A stretch of DNA of 34,965 nucleotides from Chara braunii (Eukaryota > Streptophyta > Charophyceae > Charales > Characeae): NCBI GenBank assembly GCA_003427395.1, contig BFEA01000656.1:469227-504191 (forward strand), written 5' to 3'. Positions 18,832-30,184 of this stretch are shown piece by piece. Under the pieces are notes generated by a model. That model did no database searches and was not told the origin of the DNA. It saw nothing but the letters and a program-made list of their open reading frames with translations. Position 1 is the stretch's first letter. Each line of letters starts with the position of its first letter. The position numbers and the translations under genes are program-made.

Positions 18832-20580
18832 TTGCGCGTCCTCGAAGAAAAAAAAAAAAAAGATAGCAACGACTCGTCCTTGGAACTAGATCTTTGTTGC
18901 CCCGACTATAAATTGACCCATGAAAGACAAAGGATGATAGAATTGGCCCACGGTAGGCAGCTCCATAGTTACGAGGGTCGGAATGGGAATGCGGACCCTC
19001 AAATTCAGTATAAATTAGGGCACCTACTACAACTACACAAATGTGCACGCGATTAGAAACTCACTCATAAGTTTTCTGGGTGTTTACGCGTTGTGGAAGT
19101 GGGCCCTAACGAGGTGAATACTATGCGCATCGCTCCTGAGACGGTTGCAAGTCATAGCTCTCTTCCCACCGTTCACCATATCTCCTACCTTCGTCCTCTT
19201 CCCTGTCCCGACTATCCAGCTCCTTCTTCTTCATCTCTCTCTAACAATGATGAAGATTCTACCCTCTCTCCTTCTCCAGATACTTTCTGCTTAGTCATCG
19301 CCATGAGTTTTGCACTTGAGTCGGCCATCTCTACACGACTTCTTAAAACCTTGACCGACCCTGCAGTTTTGCCAATTTTCTTATCTACGGCTCATCCTTG
19401 ATTTATTGCAGTTTGTGCAACTGTTCAGCAAGCAAGCTAGGTATGCAGCGGTAGAATTGACGATCTTGACGGACCATGGTTTTGCAACGATCTTGCTGGA
19501 GGCATTGATGGTTATGAATTTTTCTCGGCCTGGGCAAAGTGACGTGACGGTGATTGCCGTGTTCAACGGTGATCTTTGCAGTATCGGTCTCACTCGGCGA
19601 GGCGATGTGATAGGAAGTCCATACGAGTGGGGGCGTGAATTGGTGGCAGATTGGTGGCAACTATTGGCCAGGCTCGGTGAATTGGTGGCGGGCACAGATT
19701 GTGTCGAGACGTTCTCACTACGCCCTGCTCTTCGTCCTTTCCACCCTCTTCGCTTCTCCACTTTTTCTCTTCCCTTTGTCCTTCTCACTCTATGGCCATC
19801 TTGGGCGATCCTCTACTCTTTTGAACTCTGTCCGATAACGATACCTCCTTCTTGCCCTCGGTACAATCTCGATTGGACTAGATTTGTGGCGATCAGTTTC
19901 TGCATGTTGACTGTGAAGGCGCATTGGGCGTGGTATTACGAGAATCGGGAAGTGGTCTATCCGGACGAGATTACGCTTTTTCTAATGCAAGTGTGCCCAT
20001 CGGATACATTTGGACTTCTTGCGGGGCTCCTTTTTCGTGAGATGGCACCACGAGGAAAAGTGACTGTCGTTAACTAGATTCTCGTCTTCCTGGAACAAAT
20101 TGTCAATAATCTGCCTCTGAACATCGCCTCCTTCAATCTTAGCGATCCAAATCAAACGAAGCCAGTAACTTTGGAATGCACGCTGGCGCCAACAATTATC
20201 TGGACAAGCCGCACAGAGGACATTGAACATTTTTTGGCCCAGCATGACCTTGTCAAGTTTAACTTCCTCGATTTGAATGAGCTCTCCCCCGATAATTCTT
20301 ATCTGAGAGTTTTTTTTTACCGTTCATCGTGACAACGGGGAGGTACCGTCAGGCGACGATCCTGACCCTATAGTGTTGTCCGACCAGCATGAGCAAGAAG
20401 AGGACGAAGCGGAAGTCGAATTAAGGACCGAAGAAAAAAAAAATGAAAAAAAATCGGAGAGAACAAGAAAATTGAGGCAGAGAAAGATGACCCACGAATG
20501 CCGCAGCCCGAGAAGTTACCCCAACTTCAACACCATGAGTTACTACCATCAAGCTCGTGATTAGCCCTACCAGCGGATTC
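18832..20580 (+). pseudogene. Unidentified broken reading frame, about 550 codons
   Basis: Pieces that can be read consecutively on plus are 18832-19053 and, in the same frame after one TAG, 19057-19398; then, after a frame change, 19406-20074, and in the same frame after another TAG, 20078-20330; then, after a shift at an A/T-run, 20331-20562, ending in a Glu/Lys-rich tail (EEDEAEVELRTEEKKNEKK). The third piece is the longest unexplained open frame in the window (no ATG at its start; TTG at 19406). No domain is recognised: it is Ser/Pro-rich first, then mixed hydrophobic, then highly charged. Its position directly before the LINE endonuclease suggests the ORF1 of that LINE, but there is no CCHC knuckle and it does not resemble the ORF1 at 12 kb. 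Minus-strand frames here are also partly open, so even the strand is an inference. Confidence 0.35.
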
Positions 20581-20789
20581 CACGCGAAATTGTAATTTGC
20601 CTCAAGAAGAAGCTAGTCTCCACAATGGAGCAAAATCCTTCCACCGTCATTGCTTGTCGCACTCACTGTATCCCTCCTTTGCCGCCCCCTTTGCGCTTCA
20701 GTTTTGTCCCCCTCCTCGCACAAACGCTCCGTCTACGTCCCGTCTTCCGCCGCCCTCATTATTATTTTTGCTTCTCCCCGCTCTCCCAC

Positions 20790-21422
20790 GTCAAATTCTC
20801 TATAGACTATGGTTCCCCACACAGGGATCGCGGAGTGGGGTTGCTATTTTATTACGTAGGAATTTGAACTCGACAACAATTGATGAATATGTGGATATTT
20901 GGGGCAGGTACAATCCAGATAGAGGAAGTATGTTGGACCTTTATGAATGTGTACACCGCATATGATTACGTGAAAAGAATGAAATTCCTCACAAAATTAC
21001 CGTCAATGGTACCGGACTCCCCCAACCTAGTGTTGGGGGAAGACTGAAACACGATATTAAATCCGGGTTCGGATTCCCTAACATCAGATAGAATTCAAAT
21101 GGACATCATTTTTCTAGCCTCCTTTATGGAAAGCCTCGAATTGGTCGATCCCTTCAGACAGACTCGTCCTACTGAAAATGACTTCACTTGGTTCTCATCA
21201 CAATTAACTCATGACTCCCAACCAATAAGGAGAAGGCTAGATTACTTCCTAATGGACCAAGCATCGTATACCCTGTTGTCAAAAATAGAAGTAATTCCTT
21301 ATCCTATGTCGAACCACAATCCGATCATTGCCTTCCTGCACCGCGTCACGACAGTGGAAAGAGGGCCTGAATTTTTCAGACTCAACACATTCATGCTCAG
21401 AGACAAAGGAATACAAAATTGA
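20790..21422 (+). pseudogene. LINE ORF2: endonuclease domain without its N-terminus
   Basis: Frame 1 gives GSRSGVAILLRRNLN ... VDIWGRY (about 20816-20910). Frame 2 gives MNVYTAYDYVKRMKFLTKL ... LVLGED*NTILNP (about 20940-21065), where the stop is TGA in place of the Trp or Phe of GGDWN/GGDFN. Frame 3, open at 21099-21422, gives LVDPFRQTRP, NDFTWFS, RRRLDYFLM and SNHNPI. These are the successive motifs of the APE-type endonuclease that nicks target DNA. In the last motif the usual Asp of SDH is Asn, which would remove a catalytic residue. The opening SWNVRGLG...QET portion is not found upstream. A linker rich in charged residues follows to 21770 with several stops. Confidence 0.8.
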
Positions 21423-21774
21423 GTGAGAGAATAAATTTCAGACTGGGCCAAGGTAAAGGAATTCTTTGACTCAAAATCAGAGTGGTTTTAGGAGGGTGTG
21501 AGATTAATATCTCAGGGTCTAAGTGTTCTATCCAAAATTAGAGCCCTCCAGAACAAGAAGGAATAAAAAAAATGCCTAACACTAATCCTCACCGCTGAAC
21601 GAAATGCGTTAGGCCACCCTATTTCAATAACCTATTGGTTGATGAAATGGGCGGAGTATATGAATCGGTGGGAGAAACTACAAGTCAAAAAAGTAGAGGA
21701 GTGAACTGGAAGGGCACGCATCAAAAAACTGATTACAACAGAAAAATTCCCGCAAGAAATGAAAGTTGAAAAAA

Positions 21775-22236
21775 CATTCTTTAAAAAATAAATTTTTCAT
21801 ATTTATAAATTATAATTTCAATGTTTGTCAAATTCTAAAATTTTCAGTTTTATTGGATAAGTTCCCGGCTAAATATGAGATTTCCCTTCCAATTACATCT
21901 ATTTGTTCAAGATGGAATGAAAGTCTTGACGAGTTTATGAAATATTTTAATTAAACTTTTATTCTACTACAACAAATATCTTCTAATTTAGATTGGATTA
22001 ACCTATTTATAACTGAAAATCCTTCGTTAGAATGACAGTCCAATTAAAATATTTTATGAACTCATCCAGACTTTCATTCCATCTCTAGCATGCAGTTCAA
22101 ATAAGAAGGGATACCCCATTCTTGGAAGGAAAGTTCTCAAGTAAGACAAAAAATTTTAAAATTGGAATGACATTTTTTAAGATGGAATGAAAATTAAAAA
22201 TTTAGAATGTAATTTTACTATAGAATGAATATTTAA
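21775..22236. mobile_element. AT-rich foldback element (MITE-like) inserted in LINE ORF2
   Basis: About 460 bp of very AT-rich sequence interrupts the LINE between the endonuclease-RT linker and the RT. Its core is a 42-bp inverted repeat, 21911-21952 against 22042-22083, with 38 of 42 positions matching and an 89-base loop. GGAATGA or its complement recurs many times, and the outer ends CATTCT (21775) and AGAATG (22222-22227) are complementary. There is no coding capacity. LINE translation resumes to the right at about 22250. The exact ends and target duplication are not clear. Confidence 0.6.
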
Positions 22237-22249
22237 TTATGGGAAATTT

Positions 22250-23430
22250 TTCTGTTGTACAGCCGACAGAGTAACCAAGGAACAATTCCAAAGCATACTA
22301 CCACAAAGAAAACATACCCTCATGAAAGAGTTAGCCCACCCCTTCTCCAGCGTAGTGTCTTTAACCACTACCGTAGAAGGGATGTGTGAGTATGCACGTA
22401 TATATTTCCATGACATCCTCACAGCACGTATACCACCCCGACAATCTGATCCAATATTTGGCTCTTTTGAACCCTTTTGGGAAGTCACAAAAACGGCTAT
22501 AAGTAACAATGAGAAAGAAGAATTGGACAAACCAATTACCCTCAAAGAACTCGCAGAAACCAAAGATCAGATGACACTAGGCAAATCCTCTGGGGAAAAT
22601 GAACTTCCTATAAAATTTTATTTCACTTTCTGGATAGAATTGACACCAGGCTTACTCGAGATTTTTAATGCGGTTTTGAAAAACAAAACTTGCCTTCAAG
22701 AATGACTAAAGGCATTATTTCATTGATGTATAAGAAAGGAGAAAAATCAAATATAAGAAATTGGAGGCCAATTACATTGCTAAATGTCTCCTATAAACTT
22801 CTAGCAAAAACCCTGGTGATCAGACTTGGGTTGTTCCTACCCAAGTTGGTAGGCCCAGAACAATGGACTTTCGTTAAGGGTCATTCAATTTTTTATAATA
22901 CATTTACAACTATGAAACTCTAGAAATAATAAGCAAAACTAACATGAATATGGTAATATTAGCTCTAGACCTTGAGAAAGCCTACGATAAAGTGGGCTGG
23001 TCATTTGTGAAAGTTACACACGGACACATGAATTTCAGCCCGTAGTTTCTCATGTGGGTCCTTGCATTATACACTCAAGCAACCACAATAGTTATGGTCA
23101 ATGAGAAAATATTTTCTACCTTCAAGCTTACCCACTCCCTCAACCAAGGTTGTCCCCTTGCGCCTCTTCTTTTTGTTCTGCAAATAGAAGTCCTACAAAA
23201 TAATATTAAATTCATTCCGAGTCCAAAAATTAAGGGTCTACTGCCGAGAGATCACCAATGCAAAGGAAGAGCATTGGCCGATTATCTCCTCACAATCTTC
23301 TCTAACTCCACGCAAGACCTAACCGAGCTACGCAATATCTTGCTAACATTCTCTTACGCATCTGAGGCATCTGTGAATTGGAACAAGTCAGTATATATTC
23401 TTCCATCAGCATATGAGCTAGCCGTCGCAT
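22250..23430 (+). pseudogene. LINE ORF2: reverse transcriptase domain
   Basis: Three frames cover the domain. 22322-22705 carries the fingers approach (LKELAETKDQMTLGKSSGE). 22690-22920 reads IISLMYKKGEKSNIRNWRPI, TLLNVSYKLLAKTL and QWTFVKGHSI. The frame from about 22920 reads VILALDLEKAYDKVGW (motif A with its Asp), then LNQGCPLAPLLFVL (motif B), then RALADYLLTIF (motif C). The FADD box of motif C has become LADY, so one of the two catalytic Asp residues is lost. The enzyme would copy LINE RNA at the nicked target. Two frameshifts, a stop near 23043 and the motif C change show that it is dead. Confidence 0.9.
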
Positions 23431-25408
23431 GGGGTATGAAGAGATTGTCGACTGACATAGCGGAACGCTTCCTTGGTATTCAAATATCACTGGCAAAGTC
23501 AGCACACCTACAAAACGCTATCTTGATAGAGAAAGTCGTCACAAGCATGAACAAACTAGTAAATACTATGTCCCTCTCATTGTTTGGGAGGGCCCTAGTG
23601 ATTACTATTATGTCATTCTCACAATTATGGTTTGTTAGAGCAGTCATATACCTGGGTGTCGAAGCATATAAAACCATAAGGCATAATGTGACGAGGCAAT
23701 TGTGGAAACTTTCAACAGAGCAGGGAAACTCCTTCATCACAAAAGTTACGTGGAAATCAACCTGTATACCTAGAGAAGAAGGAGGGTTAGAAATCTTGGA
23801 CCCTGAGGACCAGATTTTTTCCCTCCTGGTCAAATGGCTGATCAAAGTTGCGCTTGACGTAAATGATAGGGACTCGGTTCTGATGGCGGAACAAATAAAA
23901 GGTGACAAATGGAATCTGAGCCGTTCATCAGACGTGTGGCTATCTGCGATGCTCCCCTCATTTGCCAGACGAAAACCCAATTCTGAGTTTTGGACAAACG
24001 TTTGGGCGGCACGAGAAAAAATCAAGCCGCAAAAACTATCTAGCCCCGTAACAAAAAGAGAAATCCTTCGTCAACCCCTGTTCAAAAACCCGAGAACAAC
24101 AGACCACGGGGAAACTCTCTTCCTAGCCTCAAATGATAGGGGGATATTTGGGAGGAAATGGATAGAGAGAGGAGTCTTGTGGGTGGAGGACCTATGGGAT
24201 GACCAATCCCTAGAAAGGTTCAGCCAACAGGACCTAAGGGTAAAGCTAGGAAGGCTTACCCTGGTGGAGCCTCACAGAAACCTTCTAATTAATGCCCTCC
24301 CAGATGAATGGAAAGATTAAATCTTCAGGAGGAAAACAGATCCTCCTGGCCGGTGGTACAAACCAGAAAGAGAGTTGGCACACAATGTTCTGTGGAAAGT
24401 TATAAAAGGAGACACGAGGCTTGCTCACAAAGTGGAGGAATGGGAAATGGTGGTAGAAGTTGGTTAGGACAAACTTCGACTTCTGAAATTTAAGAACAAT
24501 TTTGAATGGCGAGTCGACTAGACAAGAACGAAGGTACGAGTTGTTGAAATGACCTGATCCGAAAGAGTTACAGTTGTCACTAATTCACGACTTACCACGA
24601 TCACAGAGTTAAAAGCAGACCCGGTGCCAGTAAGTTGGTTGGATATGCATGGTAAACGAAGTACACTCAACTAGTACACAACAATAACAAGTCTCAGACA
24701 AACTCAAACCAGAAAGTACACTACACCGACAGAGTTGGCGCTTCAACGTCTTAAAACTACATCTACTCTAAGACAACGTGTCAAAATCTCTCGATATTGG
24801 TCACAATTGCGTTTACTACCCTCTCATACACAAACTAGCCTGCTATTGCTACAAATAGTGCAAGTAGTACCTTTTGTAATCTCGTTGTTGATGAAACGGG
24901 TAGCTATTCAATCCAAGTGTAATTGTTGCAACTGGGTGTGGGAATCTACGGGTCATCTATGGATCACATATCCCCTCTCCGCCAGCATTTGAGGCTGATA
25001 GCAAGCCAACTCGAAAAACATCACAGACGCAAAGTTCAAATGGAATGAGGAATGGATTCTCATGGGCTTACTCCCAGCAGATTACAGAACCTCTGGTGGG
25101 CTGGGCTATATTGCTCAGGTCATTAGAGCCATCATCTACTAGGAGATATGGCTAAGTAGAAATGCAACAATTTTTAGGGGAGAAAAACCAGTTTTTCCTG
25201 CCCTAAAAGTTGCTATGTGCTTGAGAATACGCAGAGCTATTTGGGCAGATTGGTACCAGAAAGTTATCCAAGCGACATCGAGTGACCAAGGCAAAGTTTG
25301 GTTCAGGGAGACGCGGTGCATCAACAACTTCCTAGCGAGCATCAATGATCAAGGTAAGTTAAAATTGGCTATGTGGCTCTGGCCCGAGCCCCAAGTCGCC
25401 CCACCATA
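23431..25408 (+). pseudogene. LINE ORF2: C-terminal region with degraded zf-RVT
   Basis: The frame open from 23052 continues to 24320 and covers the thumb and connection, including LRQPLFKNPRTT and WVEDLWDD ... LLINALPDEWKD, shared with the LINE relic at 3.4-3.9 kb. After a stop the frame goes on to about 24470, then decays. At 24800-24990 a CNLVVDET-like segment is what remains of the zf-RVT zinc domain, with most Cys/His lost. The end is better kept: SGGLGYIAQVIRAIIY*EIW, then EIWLSRNATIFRGEKPVFPA, to a stop at 25406-25408. The stop inside that segment is TAG. Full-length plant ORF2 proteins end in the same way, so this is the true C-terminus. Confidence 0.8.
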
Positions 25409-25665
25409 AGAGGTCAGTGATTAGACTGTAATAAGGTTAATTCCAGCCTTGTTTTGTATGTCTTTCAGACAGCGTCAACTGAGAGGGTTGGAAGTAGCTG
25501 AAAATGGCAGTTGGTAATTTCTTAACGGAACGCTGGACCCGTTTTCTAGCAAACAGATAGAACAAAGGTTCCTGTTACACCGGGTAGAATTGTGGGGTCC
25601 CCGACCTCGAATCATTTCATTGGAAATAAAGAGAATGTTTATTAAAAAAAAAAAAAAAAAAAAAA
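25409..25665 (+). other. LINE 3' untranslated region, AATAAA signal and polyA tail
   Basis: Noncoding sequence after the ORF2 stop leads to AATAAA at 25625-25630 and, 13 bases later, to 22 consecutive A at 25644-25665. Stop codon, polyadenylation signal and tail are in the order expected of a retroposed LINE transcript, which fixes the 3' boundary of this insertion. Confidence 0.8.
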
Positions 25666-26031
25666 GGAGCATCCCCTCATATGGGATGGCTTCGTGTTCA
25701 CAGCCCCAAAGGCTGCGGAATAGCAGGGTCAAGTGTTTGTACCCAAGGCTCGTTCTTGTTCGCAGCCCGTCAGGGTTGCGTTTTTCCCCCTTAAGGCAGT
25801 TTCGCCGTCTTTGGTTGTACCGGTCGTTCATTCGAGCTCATTGGTCGTGGAAAGGCTAGTAAAATGAAAGGCAGGGGGGGCGCCAGTTCAAGTAAACGCA
25901 GGACCGGTAGCTGCCCGTGGCATTTTCCAGAGAACCCTGCATTATGTGAAAACCCAGTCAGCCTTGTCGCTGTCCTGGATCATTTTGTCCGAATCTGGAT
26001 GCATTTTCGAGCCAAATTCATAAACGAAGAT

Positions 26032-26118
<87 letters not shown>

Positions 26119-26182
26119 ACGTCTTACCCCCCGACGACAACGAGTTGGAAGTGGGGAAGGCAGAGAAGATGCATGCCTTGTA
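25666..26182. other. Repeat-derived flank with (CT)n; no gene
   Basis: 25671-25770 contains CATCCC...GGGATG as a short inverted repeat and gcagggtcaagtgtttgtac, which recurs at 7105-7125. (CT)n of about 41 units lies at 26033-26115. The last eight bases, GCCTTGTA (26175-26182), are the left target duplication of LTR copy 3. Confidence 0.6.
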
Positions 26183-27342
26183 TGTGACGTTCAAACCTCT
26201 CGCTCTGTGCTGTCTTCCAGTTGGAGTGATTAATTGTGCGGAGGGGGCCCTGAAAGACAACAGAATGGGGTGCGCTAAGGATTTTTGGGAAATTGAGTGT
26301 GGGGACTCGGATGGAACTGAAGTCCCCCACGTGGTTCCAGTTTTAGCGGGAACGGGTTATCGACACACATAAGGGAAGCGAACGTACACAATTTTCAAAC
26401 ATCCATTCAATCCAAAAAGTATCGCTGGACTTTTGTGCGGGCTACCGACCGTCTTTTAGAGTAGAAGGGCGAGGGTAAGCACGTGGTATCTCGTTTTTAA
26501 ATCAGATCCCGACGTCGGTCATTGCAGTGCTCTAAATCCGATGTGGATGGCCTTAGCCTGGTTGCTCGTTCCTTGTGTTTGTCTTCACCACGTGTTCGGT
26601 AGTAGAACCCCCTTTTTTCGATAACGCTCTGCATGACGACAACCGCTACACAGGGTGTTAGGTCAGTGGGGTGCTACTGCTGCCCACGGATGATGATCAA
26701 GTCATTAAAAGGAAATAACAATGAGTACGGAGGAAAGTGAGTATGTATAATGACAAACCCAATGCCTATGAATCTAGAGCACCTTGTCTCATGTGCAAAA
26801 TAATAACACCCGTCGATCTTGGCGACGACTTCCCGTGCGTCCCACTCGCAGATACGTGTCGTTTCCTCGTTATATGGAAATGACCGTGATGGGATGCGGG
26901 ATCATGCGGGGAGTCGACGCCCAGACGGGTCAGACTCGGAGTACTCGGTCCACATGGTACAAGCAAGTTATGAGTACGTGAATCTACTCAATCGATCGTT
27001 CAATCACAAAGGTATTCAATTATGATGCTATAAATTTTCTTGTATTCCATCCATTCGACGAACTGATCAAAAAGAAAGGTGTGAGTTTGATCCGATCACA
27101 ACAACAAACATCCCTCGTCATAGGAGCAATACACATGCATAACACATCTTTCATACTTGAATCCTTCATTGACGGATACATTAATCAACAAAAAGAGTAA
27201 GATCGATGAGGTCCTCCAACGCTTACTGGTCCCTTTGATTCCAATGATGCTCGTCCATGGGAGATCTGATTGAATTCAACAGGGGCGCGCAAGATCAAGG
27301 AAGTCTTAAGTCATTTCGTTATTTATTAGATAGTTGTGAACC

Positions 27343-27396
27343 AGAAAAAGAAAGAAAAAGAAAGAAAAAGAAAGAGAGAGGGAGAGAGAGAGAGAT
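27343..27396. repeat. (GAAA)n/(GA)n purine tract
   Basis: GAAAAAGAAA units grading into GAGAGA. It lies inside LTR copy 3. The open frame across it (Lys/Arg/Glu-rich) is not supported as a gene. Confidence 0.85.
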
Positions 27397-27852
27397 GCAA
27401 CAGGAACGACAAAGAGAACGGAGGAAAGAGAAAGAGAACCCAGATCACACAGACAATCTTGAAGGAGAGAACCCGACTGTCCACCGTGGACTTAGCTTTC
27501 TGAAAACCAACAGAAGAAGACGACAAAAATCAAGGCGCACTGACCTTCTGCTCTCTGATAATGGCTCTTGGCCATACAACCACTCGTGTACACACTCTTC
27601 TCACGTAGGTACTGACGATCCCTGCTGCCACATACCGACCTTCAAATCACAACAATCGTTACCCCACCAACCCATCTTTGAACCAACTTGCCCAGATCCC
27701 GCAGTTCGTTGCCGCCACCTGGCGCATAACCGTGCATACACTGCAGTCAGCTTTTTACAACTTTCCTACTAGCTACTTGCACATCACCTAGCCACGTCTT
27801 CCCTAAAGCTGACAGATGGGTTGAGAGAGAGCTGTTTGAGCGCGCTTGTGGG

Positions 27853-27859
27853 TTTTATA
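27853..27859 (-). promoter_or_regulatory. TATA box of LTR copy 3
   Basis: TATAAAA on the minus strand, aligned with the TATA boxes of copies 1 and 2 through the downstream AAGCGCG and GCTCTCT segments. Confidence 0.45.
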
Positions 27860-28917
27860 GTTGTGAAGAGCGGAATAGAAGATGGAGAAGAGTGAGGTAG
27901 AGACGGAAAGGGGTGAAGAGGGAGTTTGGAATAATGCCCCACAGAAAGCCATATCGTTCCCCACAGGTTTCCTTGCAGCAATCAGATCACCGCCTTTGGG
28001 GAGTATTCTCCTTACACGACGTTGCCTGACAGCCTCAAATACTTTGAGGGGGATCGGTAGGGAGTTCCGGTATGAGGATGAAGGCGGGAAGGATGAGAGC
28101 GCATAAAGTAGCGCGAAGCTGGACCAAGATTCGGACGGGAAGGAGTAGGGGTGAAACACGAGAGAGAGGGGATGAAAAATAGTTACAAGCAAAGGAGAGA
28201 AGGCACGAAGAGGAGGAGGGTGAAGATGATGGCATGGGTCCCAGCGGGAAGTGGGGGAAGTTTGCATGCATGGCGACGGTGCAAAAAAAAGAAAAGCACC
28301 AAAACAGTTACTTCAAGATTGAGAAATTCAAATGCAATACCAACGCGCGTGATGGAGCATGGGAAAATCCTACATCTATCTTGCTACCTACTGAAAATTC
28401 ACAGATCTTCCAAAGGCGGGTCCGGGAACATCCACATGCAAGAAACGACATGTCAGCGAGAAGAGTGTCCGTAAATCCCAAAATTTCCACTGTCGAACAA
28501 ACTCCCTAGAGCGCTCACTAAGGCGCACAAAATTCCTACGTAGATGCATGGATCGCCGAAAGGAAATTACAGCGAAATAAAAAGGAAACGTCGTTTCAAA
28601 TATGCGGGGGCCTGATTAGCCCGTTATTTCATGCACCAGGGAGATAGCAAAAGGAAGGGATGCCCAAAAAGAGCCCAAGAGAAATCCGATGAGTCAGATC
28701 AACAAAAAGTCAGGGTTTCAAAAGATCGTTTGGGTACGAAAGTTGGTACGTCACAGCCTTGTAGAGGGGCAGGTAGCAAAAGTGGTGTATTGACCTCGGC
28801 AGTCCACAACCAAGGGCGTATGGCAAAGTTGCCCATAGCCAGGACAGGGGCAAAAGCAAAGTTCGGAAAATTTCGTCGTCACGATGTCGGAGCAAACACC
28901 CTTACAAGGGTATTTGC

Positions 28918-30184
28918 TCATGATTTTGCATTCGATGCAGGATCGACGTCGGTTACCATACCGAAAACAGCCTGAAGTGAAAAGTAAGAATTTTTGGCAT
29001 GACGCCATGAAGCTAATTTCTCAACCACTGAAGACGAGGTCGCTAGGTGATTATATGTCGTTAACGCTCCGACTCGTCCCGGCCCGTTAGCGATTGGGGT
29101 TGCTGCTACCAGTGCGGCTCCGATCCGTGGTTGTGGGGGTCGATGAGGGCAGTCCCGGGCTATATGCCCAGGTTGGTGACACATGTAACAAACGTTCAAA
29201 TTACCAGCGGCCCCTCTGAGAGCGGGATGCTGGAGCCAGCCCGTGTTGAATCGGGGCGGCACGTACTGCTATCGGTCGCATCAACCTCACCATCACCTTT
29301 ATTCGAGCATTGTGTTCCCGTTGTTCCTTTTTGCTTTCCTGAATCAGATTGACCAGTGTTTTGGTCAGCTCCAATAAGGCGGTTGATTCATTCGGTCGTG
29401 CGGGACTTTCGATCGGAGGTGGGGGTGTCGTCATCACGGGAACTGGCATGCCCGTAATCACACTTGGGGCTGATCGTTTGGGGCTAATCTGTTCCAAGTA
29501 GGTCACAGGGCCAGACACAAATCCCATGTTTTCGAACTTATTCTGTAGCGCGGCCATCTCCGCTTTAGGTCTCGCCAGTTCGGACGAGTCTCCTTCCCTA
29601 GGATAATCTTCTCCTTCTAGGAAACTTGCAGCGAATTTTCGTTCCATCTCTTCTGCGGCCGCCATGATCTGTTGCAGCGTATGATTGATGGGGGAGAACT
29701 GTTTTCGCAGTTTTGCCCTCATCGCTCTGCTGCGAAGTACGTCAATAAACAAATCTCTACCTACCTGTTCGCCTCGTTCGGTTTGTATGAACATTCGGTA
29801 AAATCGATTCCGATGCTCAATAACAGACTCGAGGGGTTTTTTGACTCGATCTTTAATCATAAAGAGGGCTTGTTCCGAATTGATATAATCGAAACGTTTC
29901 AGAAAGTCTCGCTCGAATGTCGGGAGATCAACCCATACATAGGTGTTGAACCAATAATGAGCATCTCCCCCTAATCGGGCGGGAATCTTTACCTGTGCCT
30001 CGTTGTCATCGTATTGCTGAGCTCGGAGCGTGGCCAACCATGCTCCAACAAGGTGGTGAGCGGGATCGAATAGGTAGAGATCGAGTGGGGCCATGGGTGC
30101 CCGTGTTCGCGGTTCGGGTTGATTAGGATTTAGCTGTTAGTTGGGGTTCTGTTGTGGATTTGGATTCTGTTGATTAGCGTTCAT
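28918..30184 (-). pseudogene. Ty3/gypsy gag relic (capsid and nucleocapsid)
   Basis: The likely start is the ATG at 30184-30182, giving an Asn/Gln/Pro-rich leader. An in-frame TAA at 30139-30137 interrupts it, and the next Met is at 30094. From there 297 codons are open. The capsid-like part contains YWFNTYVWVDLPTFERDFLK followed by FDY and RVKKPLES.IEHRNRFYRM, the retrotransposon gag signature. A proline-rich linker follows. Near 29230 the frame shifts, and in the next frame CYMCHQPGHIARDC (about 29190-29150) is an intact CX2CX4HX4C nucleocapsid knuckle. Reading stops at 28918. Gag forms the particle that packages the RNA. It lies 150 bases from the primer site and LTR copy 2, on the same strand. 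No protease or RT follows directly; solo LTR copy 3 and a LINE lie in between. Confidence 0.85.

Larger units (their letters stand above)
26183..28755 (-). mobile_element. Solo long terminal repeat, copy 3 (about 2573 bp), with target duplication
   Basis: The left end TGTGACGttcaaacctc matches TGTGACGcccaaacctc of LTR copy 1. The right end ttggtacGTCACA matches tggttnGTCACA of copies 1 and 2. About 85 bases in, gcgctaaggatttttgggaaa matches the other copies, and the TATA region at about 27835-27860 aligns (minus: CTATAAAacccacAAGCGCGctc). Other parts are too diverged to align by eye, so this is a related but older or different subfamily. GCCTTGTA directly precedes the left end (26175-26182) and directly follows the right end (28756-28763): a perfect flanking direct repeat. 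The 8 bases exceed the usual 4-6, so part may be chance. A solo LTR arises by recombination between the two LTRs of a full element. Confidence 0.75.

Noticed and set aside
19381-19788. Basic minus-strand frame as a possible gypsy gag
   Set aside because: No gag signature or CCHC knuckle; a convincing gag lies at 28.9-30.2 kb.
27257-27772. 171-codon plus frame with a Lys/Arg/Glu-rich region
   Set aside because: Generated by the GAAA/GA tract inside solo LTR copy 3.
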